A DNA stretch of 25,370 nt, taken from positions 1-25,370 of the forward strand of contig CAYLNK010000060.1 of assembly GCA_964384675.1 (NCBI GenBank), in the 5' to 3' direction. The notes beneath the pieces are model-generated. The model worked only from the letters and a program-made list of their open reading frames with translations, was not told the origin of the DNA and did not search any database. Of the stretch, positions 1 through 6,467 are shown piece after piece (the first letter of the stretch is position 1; each line of letters opens with the position of its first letter). A program made the position numbers and the translations under genes. The DNA is from CAYLNK01 sp964384675. Its GTDB lineage: Bacteria > Acidobacteriota > Thermoanaerobaculia > UBA5066.

Positions 1-715
1 GGCCGCCGCCACGGTGGCCGCGGCCCCGCGCCGCCGGAAGCTCCCGGACGAGCGGCGCGCCCTGACCCACAAGTTCTCGGTCGCGGGCCACGAGGGCTAC
101 GTCACGGTCGGGCTCTACGAGGACGGCACGCCGGGCGAGATCTTCCTCACGATGGCGAAGGAGGGCTCGACCATCTCCGGCCTGATGGACGCCTTCGCCA
201 CGGCCATCTCCCTGACGCTCCAGTACGGCGTCCCGCTCGAGGCGTTGGTCGAGAAGTTCAGCCACATGCGGTTCGAGCCGGCCGGCTTCACGAAGAACCC
301 CGAGATCCCGATCGCCAAGAGCCTCGTCGACTACATCTTCCGGTACCTGGCCTCCCGCTTCCTCTCCGCCGAGCTGAAGGAGCGCGCCGGAGTGATCTCG
401 CGCGAGCAGCCCGGCGACGCGACGCTTCCGTCGGACCTCCAGCTCCGCGACGGAGGCACCCTGCAGGCCCTCCCATCCAAGGTGGCGGCACCGATCACGG
501 CCGCCTTCGACGCACTGAAAGGCTCGGAGCACCGTCCGATCGGCTTCACGGCGCCGGCGCCAGGCTCCTCACCCTCCGGGGCGGCGTCGTCCGCCGCCCT
601 GACGTTCCAGAACAGCGCCGACGCGCCGAGCTGTCACGAATGCGGCAGCCTCATGGTGCGCGGGGGAGCCTGCTACAAGTGCCTGAACTGCGGGGCGACG
701 TCGGGCTGCTCGTAG
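1..715 (+). CDS. nrdJ: Vitamin B12-dependent (class II) ribonucleotide reductase, C-terminal part
   Basis: This is the 3' end of a gene that starts before the window; the frame is open to base 1, so the GTG at 14 is not a real start. Class II reductases convert ribonucleotides to deoxyribonucleotides with adenosylcobalamin and work in the cytoplasm. The visible ~237 residues match the NrdJ C-terminal region: a segment with VTVGLYEDGTPGEIF and MAKEGSTISG, then YGVPLEALVEKF and a helix with DYIFRYLA. After a Ser/Pro/Ala-rich linker comes a terminal zinc-ribbon-like module, CHECG at the start and CYKCLNCG near the end, finishing SGCS. These terminal cysteines are characteristic of the long NrdJ class and are thought to bind zinc or re-reduce the active site. 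The gene converges on the OmpW-like gene, with a strong hairpin between them. The family call is secure; the N-terminal catalytic part is outside the window. Confidence 0.93.
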   Translation, partial: AAATVAAAPRRRKLPDERRALTHKFSVAGHEGYVTVGLYEDGTPGEIFLTMAKEGSTISGLMDAFATAISLTLQYGVPLEALVEKFSHMRFEPAGFTKNPEIPIAKSLVDYIFRYLASRFLSAELKERAGVISREQPGDATLPSDLQLRDGGTLQALPSKVAAPITAAFDALKGSEHRPIGFTAPAPGSSPSGAASSAALTFQNSADAPSCHECGSLMVRGGACYKCLNCGATSGCS

Positions 716-744
716 GCCCACGGCGCCGCGTTTTCGAGGTTCAC

Positions 745-775
745 CGGGAGCGGCGGCCGTCGGTCGCCGCTCCCG
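745..775. terminator. Hairpin terminator between convergent nrdJ and ompW-like genes
   Basis: Perfect 11-bp inverted repeat: CGGGAGCGGCG at 745-755, a 9-nt loop, and the complementary arm at 765-775. On the + strand it is followed by a T-rich but interrupted tract (GTTCCGTTTCC). It lies 30 bp after the nrdJ stop and 60 bp past the stop of the opposite gene, so it could serve both. Confidence 0.75.
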
Positions 776-834
776 TTCCGTTTCCGGGGGCCCTGCCGGC
801 ACGCGCGATCGGCGGCCGTCCGGCCGCGAGGGCC

Positions 835-1464
835 TCAGAAGCGGAGCTTGACGCCCGCCGAGACCACGATGGGGTCGAGCTTCAGGTCGAGGGCCTGCCC
901 GGTGTCCACGCCCTCGGACTCGGGCTTCAACGGCATGTAGGCGACGTCGGCCGCGATCCCGAAGCGCTCCGATGGGAAGAACGCGAGGCCCAGGTTCGCG
1001 CGGAACGCCACCTTGTTCTTGAGGGTGACCACTCCGATCCCGGCGGCGTCCATGTCGCGGCTGTGCAGGTTCTGGAAGATCACGTAGGCGCCGCCGACGC
1101 CGAGGTACGGGTCGAAGGAGCCTTTCAGGGGGTGGATCTGCACGGCCACGTGGATGGGGACCATGTCGAGCGTGCCGAGGTCGACGCCGGCCTGCCCCTG
1201 CACCGTGATCGCCCCCGCATTGCGGAGGAACGAGGCCCCGATCTCGACGGCCACGGGCCCCGCGACGCGGCTGGCCCCCGCGACCCCGAAGCCGGCGCCG
1301 TGGTCGAACTCGATGGCGACCCCGAACGCGTCGTCGACGGGGGTCTCCTTGACCGAGACGAACGAGCCCCACGCCGAGAGCTCGCACTTCCGTTCGTCCC
1401 CGGCGGCGAGCGGCAGGGCCACGAGGACCAGGGAGAGCGCCAGAGCGGTCTTCAGCGATCTCAT
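835..1464 (-). CDS. OmpW-like outer membrane beta-barrel protein
   Basis: 209-residue predicted exported protein. I chose the ATG at 1464, not the longer reading to 1536, because it has a good Shine-Dalgarno (GGAGGT) just upstream and begins directly with a signal peptide (MRSLKTALAL, hydrophobic core to about residue 21, cleavage near AAG). The mature part is a string of alternating amphipathic beta strands. It has the OmpW/OmpA-like barrel pattern: a FDPYLGVGGAY strand, FFPSERFGIAADVAY, and a final strand VVSAGVKLRF ending in Phe, the usual barrel-assembly signal. OmpW-family proteins are small eight-stranded barrels that pass or bind hydrophobic small molecules; the substrate here cannot be read. 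It is divergent from the penicillin-acylase gene, with 101 bp between starts that must hold both promoters. The fold call is fairly safe; the specific family assignment is moderate. Confidence 0.75.
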   Translation of the reverse strand: MRSLKTALALSLVLVALPLAAGDERKCELSAWGSFVSVKETPVDDAFGVAIEFDHGAGFGVAGASRVAGPVAVEIGASFLRNAGAITVQGQAGVDLGTLDMVPIHVAVQIHPLKGSFDPYLGVGGAYVIFQNLHSRDMDAAGIGVVTLKNKVAFRANLGLAFFPSERFGIAADVAYMPLKPESEGVDTGQALDLKLDPIVVSAGVKLRF

Positions 1465-1565
1465 GAGACCTCCGCGAAGCAGTCGAATCCGGTGGGGCTG
1501 TGCGACGTCGAGTGTATCATCGCGCCAACTATCCAAAGCCCTTTCCGGGTCGGAGGAGGACCTCG

Positions 1566-4427
1566 ATGCGACGGACCCTCGCCCTCGTTTCCGCGTGCCT
1601 TCTCGCCTCGTCGCTCACGCTCCACGCCCAGACCGTAGGCGGCTTCATGCGGCTGCCCGGCATGCGCGCGGGAGGTGCGATCACGCGGGACGTGAACGGC
1701 ATCCCCGTCATCTGGGCCCTGTCGGACTACGACCTCTACTTCCTGCAGGGCTGGATCCACGCCGAGGACCGTCTCTTCCAGATGGACGTCACCCGGCGCC
1801 AGGCCTCCGGCACGCTGGCCGAGCTGCTCGGCTCCGCCGCCCTTCCGAGCGACGTGCAGTTCCGCGCCATCGGCATCCGCCGCGCGGCGACCGCCGCCGC
1901 CAACGTGATCTCGGCCCAGACCGCGCTCGACCTCGACGCCTACGCCGCCGGCGTGAACGCCTGGGTCGCGAGCCACCCGCTGCCCCCGGAGTACGCCGCC
2001 CTCGAGCTGACGACGTTCGCCCCCTGGTCCGCGCTGGACACGCTCACGGTGGCCAAGGGCCTCGCCTACAACCTGTCGCTCGACACCTCCGACATCGACC
2101 GCACGGTGGCGCTGCTGACGTACCAGGGGATCGGCGCGGCGGCGGGCTTCGACGGCTCGAAGCTCTTCTTCCAGGACCTGTACCGCACCTCGCCGTTCGA
2201 CCCCGCCACGACGATCAAGTCCGGCGCCGAGGCTCCGGACGAAGGGGGCCTCGGCGCCGGCGAGACCGGTACCCAGGCGTTCGCCGAGGGGCTCGCGGCC
2301 CGGAGCCGCGAGCTCGTGGAGAACGGCACGCTCGAGCTGGCGCGCGCGTACCTCGACCGGGTGGCCGCCATTCCGCCGGACCTCGGCCCGTTCCTCCAGG
2401 CCGGCGCCGACAAGGGCTCGAACGAATGGGCCATCGCCGGCAAGAACACCGCGAGCGGCGTCCCGATCCTCGCGAACGACCCGCACCTGTCTCTCGGCAC
2501 GCCGTCCACGCTCTACCCGCTCTCCCTCCGCGCCGGCTCGATGAACGTCACCGGCTACGGCTTCGCGGGCGCGCCGTACGTCATCCTCGGCTTCAACGAC
2601 CGGATCGCCTGGGGCGCCACCGTCAACTACATGGACGTCACCGACATCTACCAGGAGACGGTCGTCCCCGACGCGACCTCGGCCAGCGGCCTCGCCACGC
2701 TCTACAAGGGCAACAAAGAGCCGATCACGCCGGTGCCCGAGGTGTTCCGCGCCAACAAGCCCGGAAACGGCACACCGAACGACGTGGCCGTCGTCCCGGC
2801 CGGAACGGCGTATCCCGGCGGCACCATTCCGGCCGCCTCCCTGGTCGTGCCGCGCCGTAACAACGGACCGATCATCCAGATCACGCTGCCCACCGCCGAG
2901 AAGCCTCAGGGCTCGGCGCTCTCGGTGGCGTACACCGGGTCCGGCCCGACGCGCGAGCTGGAGGCGTTCCTGGCCTTCGACAAGGCCCGCAACCTCGACG
3001 ACTTCAAGAAGGGGCTCACGCTGTTCGACGTCGGCTCCCAGAACTTCGCGTACGCCGACGTGGACGGGAACATCGCCTACTTCACCAGCGCCGAGATGCC
3101 GGTCCGCGAGGACCTGCAGGCGGAGAAGGTCTCCGGGCTCCCGCCGTACTTCCTGAGGAGCGGGGCCGGCGGCAACGAGTGGGCGCCCCGCGTGAATAGC
3201 TACCCGGGACAGGCCCTCAACTACGAGATCCTCGCCCCCTCGGAGATGCCGTCCGCCACGAACCCGGAGTTCTTCGTCAACGGCAACAACGACCCGATCG
3301 GCACCAACAGCGACAACGACGCGCTCAACCAGAAGCGCCCCGGTGGCGGGATCTACTACCTGAACGCCTACACCTACGACAGCTTCCGCGGCGCGCGGAT
3401 CACCCAGCTGATCAACCAGAAGCTCTCGAGCGGCACCAAGAAGGTCTCCTTCGCGGACGTCCAGCAGATCCAGGGGGACGCCGTCCTCATCGACGCCCAG
3501 GTCTTCGTGCCGTACCTCCTGAAGGCCGCCGAGAACGCCGCGGTGCAGGGGGCTCACCCGGTCCTGGCCGGGCTCGGCGCGAGCCCCGTCGTCTCGGCCG
3601 CGATCGCCCGCCTCCGGGCGTGGGACTTCTCCACGCCGACCGGCCTCGCCGAGGGATACGACGCGAGCGACGTGGGCGGCAAGCTCTCGGCGCCGACGCA
3701 GGCCGAGATCGATGCGTCGGTGGCGGCCACGATCTACGCGTTCTTCCGGAGCCGGTTGATCGCCAACACGGTGGACGCGGTGCTCGGGCAGTTCCCGGTC
3801 TCCGCGCCGCTGCCCGACAGCGGACGCACGCTGGTGGCGCTCCGCTACCTCCTCGACAACTACGCGACCGGCAAGGGGATCGGCGCCTCGGGCGTGCCGT
3901 TCTTCAACACGCCCGGCGTCACGGCCACCCAGGAGCAGCGGCGCGACATCATCCTCCTGAAGAGCCTGGCGGACGGGATCACGCTCGCCTCGAGCGACAC
4001 GTTCGCCGCGGCGTTCGGGAAGTCGACGAACCTCTCCGACTACCGTTGGGGAAAGCTGCACAGGATCGTCTTCGCGCACCCGCTCGGAGAGCCGTTCAGC
4101 ACACCGCCGGCGAACGGCCGCTTCCCGGCGCCCCTCGCCGGTCTGACGGGTATCCCCAAGCAGGGCGGCTTCGGCGTGGTGGACGCCTCCTCGCACAGCG
4201 TGCGCGCCGCGACCCTGAACGGCTTCATGTTCGGCAGCGGCCCCACCCGCCGCTTCGTGGCCGAGATGACGAAGGGCGCGGTGAAGGTCGAGTCGAGCCT
4301 CCCGGGCGGCGTGAGCGGCAGCCCGGCGAGCCCGTTCTACGTGAACCTGCTCCCGATGTGGCTCACCAACGAGACGTTCCCGATGTCGCTCCAGACGGGT
4401 CCGACGCTCCCCTGGATCAAGTACTGA
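1566..4427 (+). CDS. Penicillin acylase family protein (S45 Ntn hydrolase), exported
   Basis: 953-residue amidohydrolase. The ATG at 1566 is preferred over the one at 1500: it is preceded by GGAGGAGG and starts a signal peptide (MRRTLALVSACLLASS, predicted cut after LHAQ). Family landmarks appear in order: RDVNGIPVIW at the alpha-chain start, GWIHAEDRLFQMDVTRR followed by GTLAELLG, then the autocatalytic site DKG-SNEWAIAG with the nucleophile Ser at residue 285. Next come ILANDPHL and GFNDRIAWG. These proteins self-cleave before the Ser to give alpha and beta chains and hydrolyse amides such as N-acyl side chains or acyl-homoserine lactones in the periplasm. The protein is longer than the usual ~750-850 residues, mainly through a Pro/Gly/Asn-rich middle and a long C-terminal half. 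The acyl specificity cannot be told from sequence. It converges on the small gene at 4434 with only 6 bp between. Confidence 0.93.
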   Translation: MRRTLALVSACLLASSLTLHAQTVGGFMRLPGMRAGGAITRDVNGIPVIWALSDYDLYFLQGWIHAEDRLFQMDVTRRQASGTLAELLGSAALPSDVQFRAIGIRRAATAAANVISAQTALDLDAYAAGVNAWVASHPLPPEYAALELTTFAPWSALDTLTVAKGLAYNLSLDTSDIDRTVALLTYQGIGAAAGFDGSKLFFQDLYRTSPFDPATTIKSGAEAPDEGGLGAGETGTQAFAEGLAARSRELVENGTLELARAYLDRVAAIPPDLGPFLQAGADKGSNEWAIAGKNTASGVPILANDPHLSLGTPSTLYPLSLRAGSMNVTGYGFAGAPYVILGFNDRIAWGATVNYMDVTDIYQETVVPDATSASGLATLYKGNKEPITPVPEVFRANKPGNGTPNDVAVVPAGTAYPGGTIPAASLVVPRRNNGPIIQITLPTAEKPQGSALSVAYTGSGPTRELEAFLAFDKARNLDDFKKGLTLFDVGSQNFAYADVDGNIAYFTSAEMPVREDLQAEKVSGLPPYFLRSGAGGNEWAPRVNSYPGQALNYEILAPSEMPSATNPEFFVNGNNDPIGTNSDNDALNQKRPGGGIYYLNAYTYDSFRGARITQLINQKLSSGTKKVSFADVQQIQGDAVLIDAQVFVPYLLKAAENAAVQGAHPVLAGLGASPVVSAAIARLRAWDFSTPTGLAEGYDASDVGGKLSAPTQAEIDASVAATIYAFFRSRLIANTVDAVLGQFPVSAPLPDSGRTLVALRYLLDNYATGKGIGASGVPFFNTPGVTATQEQRRDIILLKSLADGITLASSDTFAAAFGKSTNLSDYRWGKLHRIVFAHPLGEPFSTPPANGRFPAPLAGLTGIPKQGGFGVVDASSHSVRAATLNGFMFGSGPTRRFVAEMTKGAVKVESSLPGGVSGSPASPFYVNLLPMWLTNETFPMSLQTGPTLPWIKY

Positions 4428-4433
4428 CGGGGC

Positions 4434-4766
4434 TCACGCGGGCACGACGTAGACGTTGCGCTGGGCGTCCCTGGCGGCGGTGACGGCCAGGAGGAGCGCC
4501 GTCCGGAGCGCCAGAGGCTCCGCCTCCAGCGACGGGGCGATCCGCTTCAGCTCCAGGATCAGCGCCGCCAGCTCCTCGAGCGCATAGTGCGTCTCCTTCA
4601 CGCCGAACCGGAGCCGGTTGAGGAGGGGGTAGCCGTGCAGAGGCCCGTCCCGGAAGAGGCGGGTCCGGGCGAGCTCCGAGAGGACGGCGGCGGGCGTCTT
4701 CAGGTCGACCGCCACGCGGGAGCGCGCGGCGAAGACCCTTTGCTCGGTGATCGGCCCCGCGCTCAC
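4434..4766 (-). CDS. Hypothetical small helical protein
   Basis: A 110-residue reading frame I do not recognise. It looks like true protein rather than an antisense shadow: composition is balanced, and a long amphipathic helical stretch (HYALEELAALILELKRIAP, then ALRTALLLAVTAARDAQRN) is followed by a short hydrophobic end. No signal peptide or membrane segment is evident. The start is uncertain. GTG at 4766 lacks a good Shine-Dalgarno, and the frame stays open upstream to 4841 with plausible residues (DDDIDSLPPPLDPGG), so a CTG or another start nearer 4800 is possible, overlapping the divergent gene's leader. It sits between the penicillin-acylase gene (convergent) and the epimerase-like gene (divergent), so it has no operon partner to suggest a role. 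Confidence 0.55.
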   Translation of the reverse strand: MSAGPITEQRVFAARSRVAVDLKTPAAVLSELARTRLFRDGPLHGYPLLNRLRFGVKETHYALEELAALILELKRIAPSLEAEPLALRTALLLAVTAARDAQRNVYVVPA

Positions 4767-4821
4767 GAGGTGATCCGCCGGGCGTGGTCCGCCCGGATCC
4801 AGGGGCGGCGGAAGGGAGTCG

Positions 4822-5514
4822 ATGTCGTCGTCACCACCGGGTCATTGTAGGGAGCCCCGCGACGTCTTCGTGACGGGCGGCACCGGGTACATGGGGAGCC
4901 GGCTGATCCCGCGGCTCCTGGCGCGGGGCCACCGCGTGCGGGCGCTCGTGCGTCCGGGCTCCGAGGCGAGGCTCCCGCGCGGCGCCGAGGCGATCGCCGG
5001 AAACGCGCTCGATGCCGATTCGATCCGCGGGGCGATGCGGGCCGGCGACACGCTGGTGCAGCTCGTCGGCGTCGCGCATCCCGGCCCCTCCAAGGCGGCG
5101 CTCTTCCGGACGGTCGATCTCGCCTCCGCCTCCGCCGCGTTCGAGGCGGCCCGCTCCGCGGGCGCCGCGCACGTCGTCTACGTGAGCGTGGCGCAGCCGG
5201 CCCCGGTGATGCGGGCGTACCTCGCGGCGAGAGCCGAGGCCGAGGCGAGACTCCTCGCGAGCGGCCTTCCGGCGACCGTGCTGCGCCCGTGGTACGTCCT
5301 CGGACCTGGCCATCGCTGGCCGTACCTTCTGCTGCCCCTCACGTTCCTCCTGGAGCGGCTGCCCTCCACGCGCGACACCGCGCACCGGCTCGGCTTCGTG
5401 ACGCTGCCTCGGATGCTCGGCGCGCTGACGGCCGCGGTGGAGGCGCCGCCCCCGGCGGGGATCCGGATCGTGGCGGTCCCCGAGATCCGGGCTACTCCCC
5501 CAGCTTCGCCTTGA
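4822..5514 (+). CDS. NAD(P)-binding Rossmann-fold protein (atypical SDR / NmrA-epimerase-like)
   Basis: 230-residue atypical short-chain dehydrogenase. The nucleotide-binding loop is VFVTGGTGYMGSRL (TGxxGxxG type) at about residues 16-29, followed by the beta2 segment VRALVRPGSEARLP and an ALDADSIRGAM helix typical of NmrA/complex-I NDUFA9-like members. A VVYVSVAQP strand follows where classical SDRs have the catalytic Ser. No YxxxK appears in the classical position (AYLAARAEAEARL replaces it), so it may be a non-catalytic binder or an atypical reductase. It has the LRPWYVLGPGHRWPY motif common in this subgroup. The ATG at 4822 has AGGGAG just upstream; GTG at 4870 would remove the first strand. 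The 3' end overlaps the convergent yceH-like gene by 23 bp. The substrate is unknown. Confidence 0.85.
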   Translation: MSSSPPGHCREPRDVFVTGGTGYMGSRLIPRLLARGHRVRALVRPGSEARLPRGAEAIAGNALDADSIRGAMRAGDTLVQLVGVAHPGPSKAALFRTVDLASASAAFEAARSAGAAHVVYVSVAQPAPVMRAYLAARAEAEARLLASGLPATVLRPWYVLGPGHRWPYLLLPLTFLLERLPSTRDTAHRLGFVTLPRMLGALTAAVEAPPPAGIRIVAVPEIRATPPASP

Positions 5515-6163
5515 GCTCGCCGAGCTCGGCCCGCAACGCTGCCACCTCCCGGCGCAGCTCGGCGAGGGCATCCTCCAGCGTCGACGGGGTGCGGGGTGGC
5601 GGCCCGACGCGAGGTGACGGCCCGGGGGAGGTCTCGGACGGCACGCCGCCGACGAGGTGAGCGAAGCGGCTCTCCTTGTGCCCGGGCCGCCGCGAGAGCT
5701 CGGCCACCAGCGGGTCCCGGCCCGTCGACAGCCTGGCGAGCGTCGTCTCCACCTCGTCGAGCGAGGCGAACGGGTGCAGCCGGTCGCTCCGCGAGCGCAG
5801 CTCGCCGGGGGTCTGAGGCCCGCGCAGCAGGAGGAGCGTCATCACTGCCTTCGAGGCGCCGTCCAGCTCCCAGCGCCCGTCGACGTTCTGCTCCCACTTC
5901 TCGGTCCGTCCGCCGCCCACCTTCCAGACGAGGACGTGCTCGCGCAGCCGCTCGAGCGCGGCGAGGACCTCGCCCTCCGTGAGGTCGGTCACCGGCTCCC
6001 GGTTCGACTTCTGGTTACACGCGAGGATCAGCGCGTTGAGCGTGAGAGGGTAGTACTCGGGTGTCGCCTGCTGCTTCTCGAGGAGCGCCCCGAGGACGCG
6101 GACCTCGGTCGGGTCGAGAAGGCGGGGGAGGCGCGGAGGGGGTTCGTCGTCGGCTGCGAGCAC
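5492..6163 (-). CDS. YceH/UPF0502 (DUF480) family protein
   Basis: About 223 residues, starting at a GTG (6163). The core LDPTEVRVLGALLEKQ, followed by TPEYYPLTLNALILACNQKSNR, is the hallmark of the YceH family, a pair of winged-helix domains. The second half has SKAVMTLLLLRGPQTPGELRSR and a conserved HPFASLDEVE. A C-terminal coiled coil (DALAELRREVAALRAELGEL) is usual for the family. The family is widely conserved; its biochemical role is poorly known, and the winged helices imply DNA or nucleic-acid contact. The frame is open another 101 codons upstream, but that part is the repeat array (repetitive Pro/Arg/Ser), so I exclude it. The exact start remains uncertain because no strong ribosome site is seen; GAGGGAGA lies about 10 nt upstream of the GTG. 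The 3' end overlaps the convergent epimerase-like gene. Confidence 0.88.
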   Translation of the reverse strand: MLAADDEPPPRLPRLLDPTEVRVLGALLEKQQATPEYYPLTLNALILACNQKSNREPVTDLTEGEVLAALERLREHVLVWKVGGGRTEKWEQNVDGRWELDGASKAVMTLLLLRGPQTPGELRSRSDRLHPFASLDEVETTLARLSTGRDPLVAELSRRPGHKESRFAHLVGGVPSETSPGPSPRVGPPPRTPSTLEDALAELRREVAALRAELGELKAKLGE

Positions 6164-6210
6164 GAGGAGATTCTCCCTCAGAGACGGCGCGAACCCGACC
6201 CGGCGGGGGG

Positions 6211-6464
6211 CCCGGGGGAGGACCGGGCGGCGGTCCTCGGAGACAAATCGGCCGACAGGAGGGGCGCGGGGGAGGACCGGGCGGCGGTCCTCGGAGACAA
6301 ATCGGCCGAGAGGAGGGGGCCCGGGGGAGGACCGGGCGGCGGTCCTCGGAGACAAATCGGCCGACAGGAGGGGCGCGGGGGAGGACCGGGCGGCGGTCCT
6401 CGGAGACAAATCGGCCGAGAGGAGGGGGCCCGGGGGAGGACCGGGCGGCGGTCCTCCCCCGATC
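6211..6464. repeat. Tandem repeat array, four 54/55-bp hairpin units plus terminal hairpin
   Basis: The motif GACCGGGCGGCGGTCCTC recurs at 6221, 6275, 6330, 6384 and (with a different right end) 6439. Spacings are 54, 55, 54 and 55 bp. Units alternate between two linker types (ACAGGAGGGGCGC and AGAGGAGGGGGCCC), so the array is two copies of a 109-bp dimer. Each unit has GGAGACAAATCGGCCG and a perfect 8-bp hairpin (GAGGACCG / CGGTCCTC, 5-nt loop; first one 6218-6238). There are no unique spacers, so it is not CRISPR. The array starts right after the TonB receptor stop codon on the minus strand. Confidence 0.9.
6431..6461 (-). terminator. Terminal hairpin of the array, likely TonB receptor terminator
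   Basis: Perfect 12-13-bp inverted repeat (GGGGGAGGACCG / CGGTCCTCCCCC, 5-nt GGCGG loop) 6 bp beyond the receptor stop codon. There is no T tract after it on the minus strand, as with the other G-rich hairpins in this window. The same 35-nt sequence, including GATCA at the edge, recurs at 10483-10517. Confidence 0.65.
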
Positions 6465-6467
6465 ACT

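Larger units (their letters stand above)
6164..6467. other. Gene-free interval between TonB receptor and yceH-like gene
   Basis: 304 bp filled mostly by the tandem hairpin array described separately (6211-6464). The rest (6164-6210) is the leader of the yceH-like gene. The reading frames that cross it are low-complexity Pro/Arg/Ser/Gly and change frame from unit to unit, so no gene is supported here. Confidence 0.8.

Noticed and set aside
1461..4196. 911-residue antisense frame opposite the penicillin acylase gene
   Set aside because: Arg/Val/Gly/Glu-biased shadow typical of high-GC DNA; the opposite strand has clear family motifs and a signal peptide.
6211..6464. CRISPR array
   Set aside because: Units are contiguous repeats of 54/55 bp with no unique spacers, and there are no cas genes nearby.
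6164..6466. 101-codon N-terminal extension of the YceH-like protein
   Set aside because: It is the tandem hairpin array translated; residues are repetitive Pro/Arg/Ser and no YceH homologue I know has such an extension.
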